A stretch of 64,000 nt of DNA, from assembly GCF_009388985.1 (NCBI RefSeq), contig NZ_CP036422.1, forward strand, positions 462,501 through 526,500, read 5' to 3'. The position numbers and the translations under genes were made by a program. Below are positions 63,472 through 64,000 of the stretch, in pieces. Each line of letters starts with the position of its first letter. Position 1 is the first letter of the stretch. The stretch comes from Halioglobus maricola (lineage in GTDB: Bacteria > Pseudomonadota > Gammaproteobacteria > Pseudomonadales > Halieaceae). The notes under the pieces are model-generated. The model was not told the origin of the DNA. It saw nothing but the letters and a program-made list of their open reading frames with translations, and searched no databases.

Positions 63472-64000
63472 ATGTCTAATCGCAATTTAACCGTCATGAT
63501 CCTGATTGCGCTTGTGGTCTTTGTCGGCAGCCGCTCAATCTATGTCATCAAGGAAACCGAACGGGGCGTGTTGCTCAAGTTTGGTGAAGTGGTCAATCCG
63601 AATATCCAACCCGGCCTGCACTTCAAGGTTCCCTTTGTGAACAACGTGCGCAAGTTTGATGGCCGCGTGCTGACTGTGGACTCCCAGCCCGAGCCCTTCT
63701 TCACCCAGGAGAAGAAAGCGCTGATTGTGGATTCATACGCCAAGTTCAAGGTGTCGGACACGCAGAAGTTCTACACCGCCACTAACGGCGAGGAAGCGCG
63801 CGCCATGGGCCTGCTGGCCCAGCGTATTAACGACGGCCTGCGTAACGAGGTGGCCGTGCGCACGATCCAGGAAGTGGTTTCCGGTGAGCGCGATCAGCTC
63901 ATGCTGAGGCTCGCTGACAGCCTGCGCGACGTGGTCAACGCCGAGCTGGGTGTGGAGCTGGTCGATGTGCGGGTGAAGCAGATCGACCTGCCGCGCGACG
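63472..64000 (+). CDS. hflC: FtsH protease modulator subunit HflC (runs off window end)
   Basis: The first 176 residues are in the window. ATG 63472 follows GAGGAGGGCGC. A span near residues 7-24 is followed by SPFH text: YVIKETERGVLLKFGEVVNP, PGLHFKVPFVNNVRKFDGR and VDVRVKQIDLP. It is the partner of HflK. The 3' part is missing because the window ends. Confidence 0.96.
   Translation, partial: MSNRNLTVMILIALVVFVGSRSIYVIKETERGVLLKFGEVVNPNIQPGLHFKVPFVNNVRKFDGRVLTVDSQPEPFFTQEKKALIVDSYAKFKVSDTQKFYTATNGEEARAMGLLAQRINDGLRNEVAVRTIQEVVSGERDQLMLRLADSLRDVVNAELGVELVDVRVKQIDLPRD

Overview
The window reads as chromosome from a marine-type gammaproteobacterium. It opens with the 3' part of a 23S rRNA gene and a complete 5S gene of gammaproteobacterial type. 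It ends in a block whose order (psd, rsgA, orn, queG, nnrD, tsaE, amiB, mutL, miaA, hfq, hflX, hflK, hflC) matches the same chromosomal block of Escherichia coli, with queG and rsgA divergent as there. Base composition is G+C rich throughout. A lipoprotein with a long poly-serine linker recalls marine Cellvibrionales. A member of that order, perhaps Halieaceae, is my inference only. I see no phage genes, insertion sequences, tRNA genes or CRISPR array.

Layout. 1-2165: 23S end, 5S, terminator. 2279-17736: mixed single genes and small operons, including an EF-hand protein, a patatin of the PlpD/type Vd autotransporter class, a PKHD hydroxylase, an SDR, an M19 dipeptidase, a LOG-family protein, Tex, a CBS protein, SixA, a Kazal-type lipoprotein coupled to a dicarboxylate/amino acid symporter, an MBL hydrolase and an amidohydrolase. 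17768-32224: a tightly packed run of thirteen genes on the minus strand. 32323-47595: mostly housekeeping genes (pdxH, cinA, NUDIX, fklB, a lone ParA, cysH, asnS, an RNB exoribonuclease) mixed with small hypotheticals. 48106-64000: phoH with a long leader, then the conserved psd-to-hflC block; hflC runs off the window end.

The most unusual locus is the minus-strand operon. It encodes a MotA/TolQ/ExbB-type proton-channel subunit, two paralogous single-span proteins whose transmembrane start carries an Asp placed like that of ExbD/TolR/MotB but which end in a von Willebrand A domain with a MIDAS motif, and an Hsp70/actin-like protein with a PEP-rich linker. It also encodes a PEGA-repeat protein ending in a sulfatase-modifying-factor-like domain that lacks the catalytic cysteines, a TPR/PEGA membrane protein, at least four lipoproteins (one with poly-serine), a TPR protein with a TonB-like C-terminus, and an M48 protease. 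Nearly all junctions overlap or are under 20 bases. The content suggests an ion-driven envelope machine that couples cytoplasmic ATPase-like control to periplasmic vWA domains and outer-membrane lipoproteins. I do not recognise it as a described system.

Other points are a strong promoter about 330 bases upstream of phoH that implies a structured leader, a perfect 24-base palindrome between the symporter and the MBL gene, two copies of a GGGGTC-type palindromic repeat (one inside the end of miaA), and several genes where spacing and Shine-Dalgarno position favour GTG or TTG starts.
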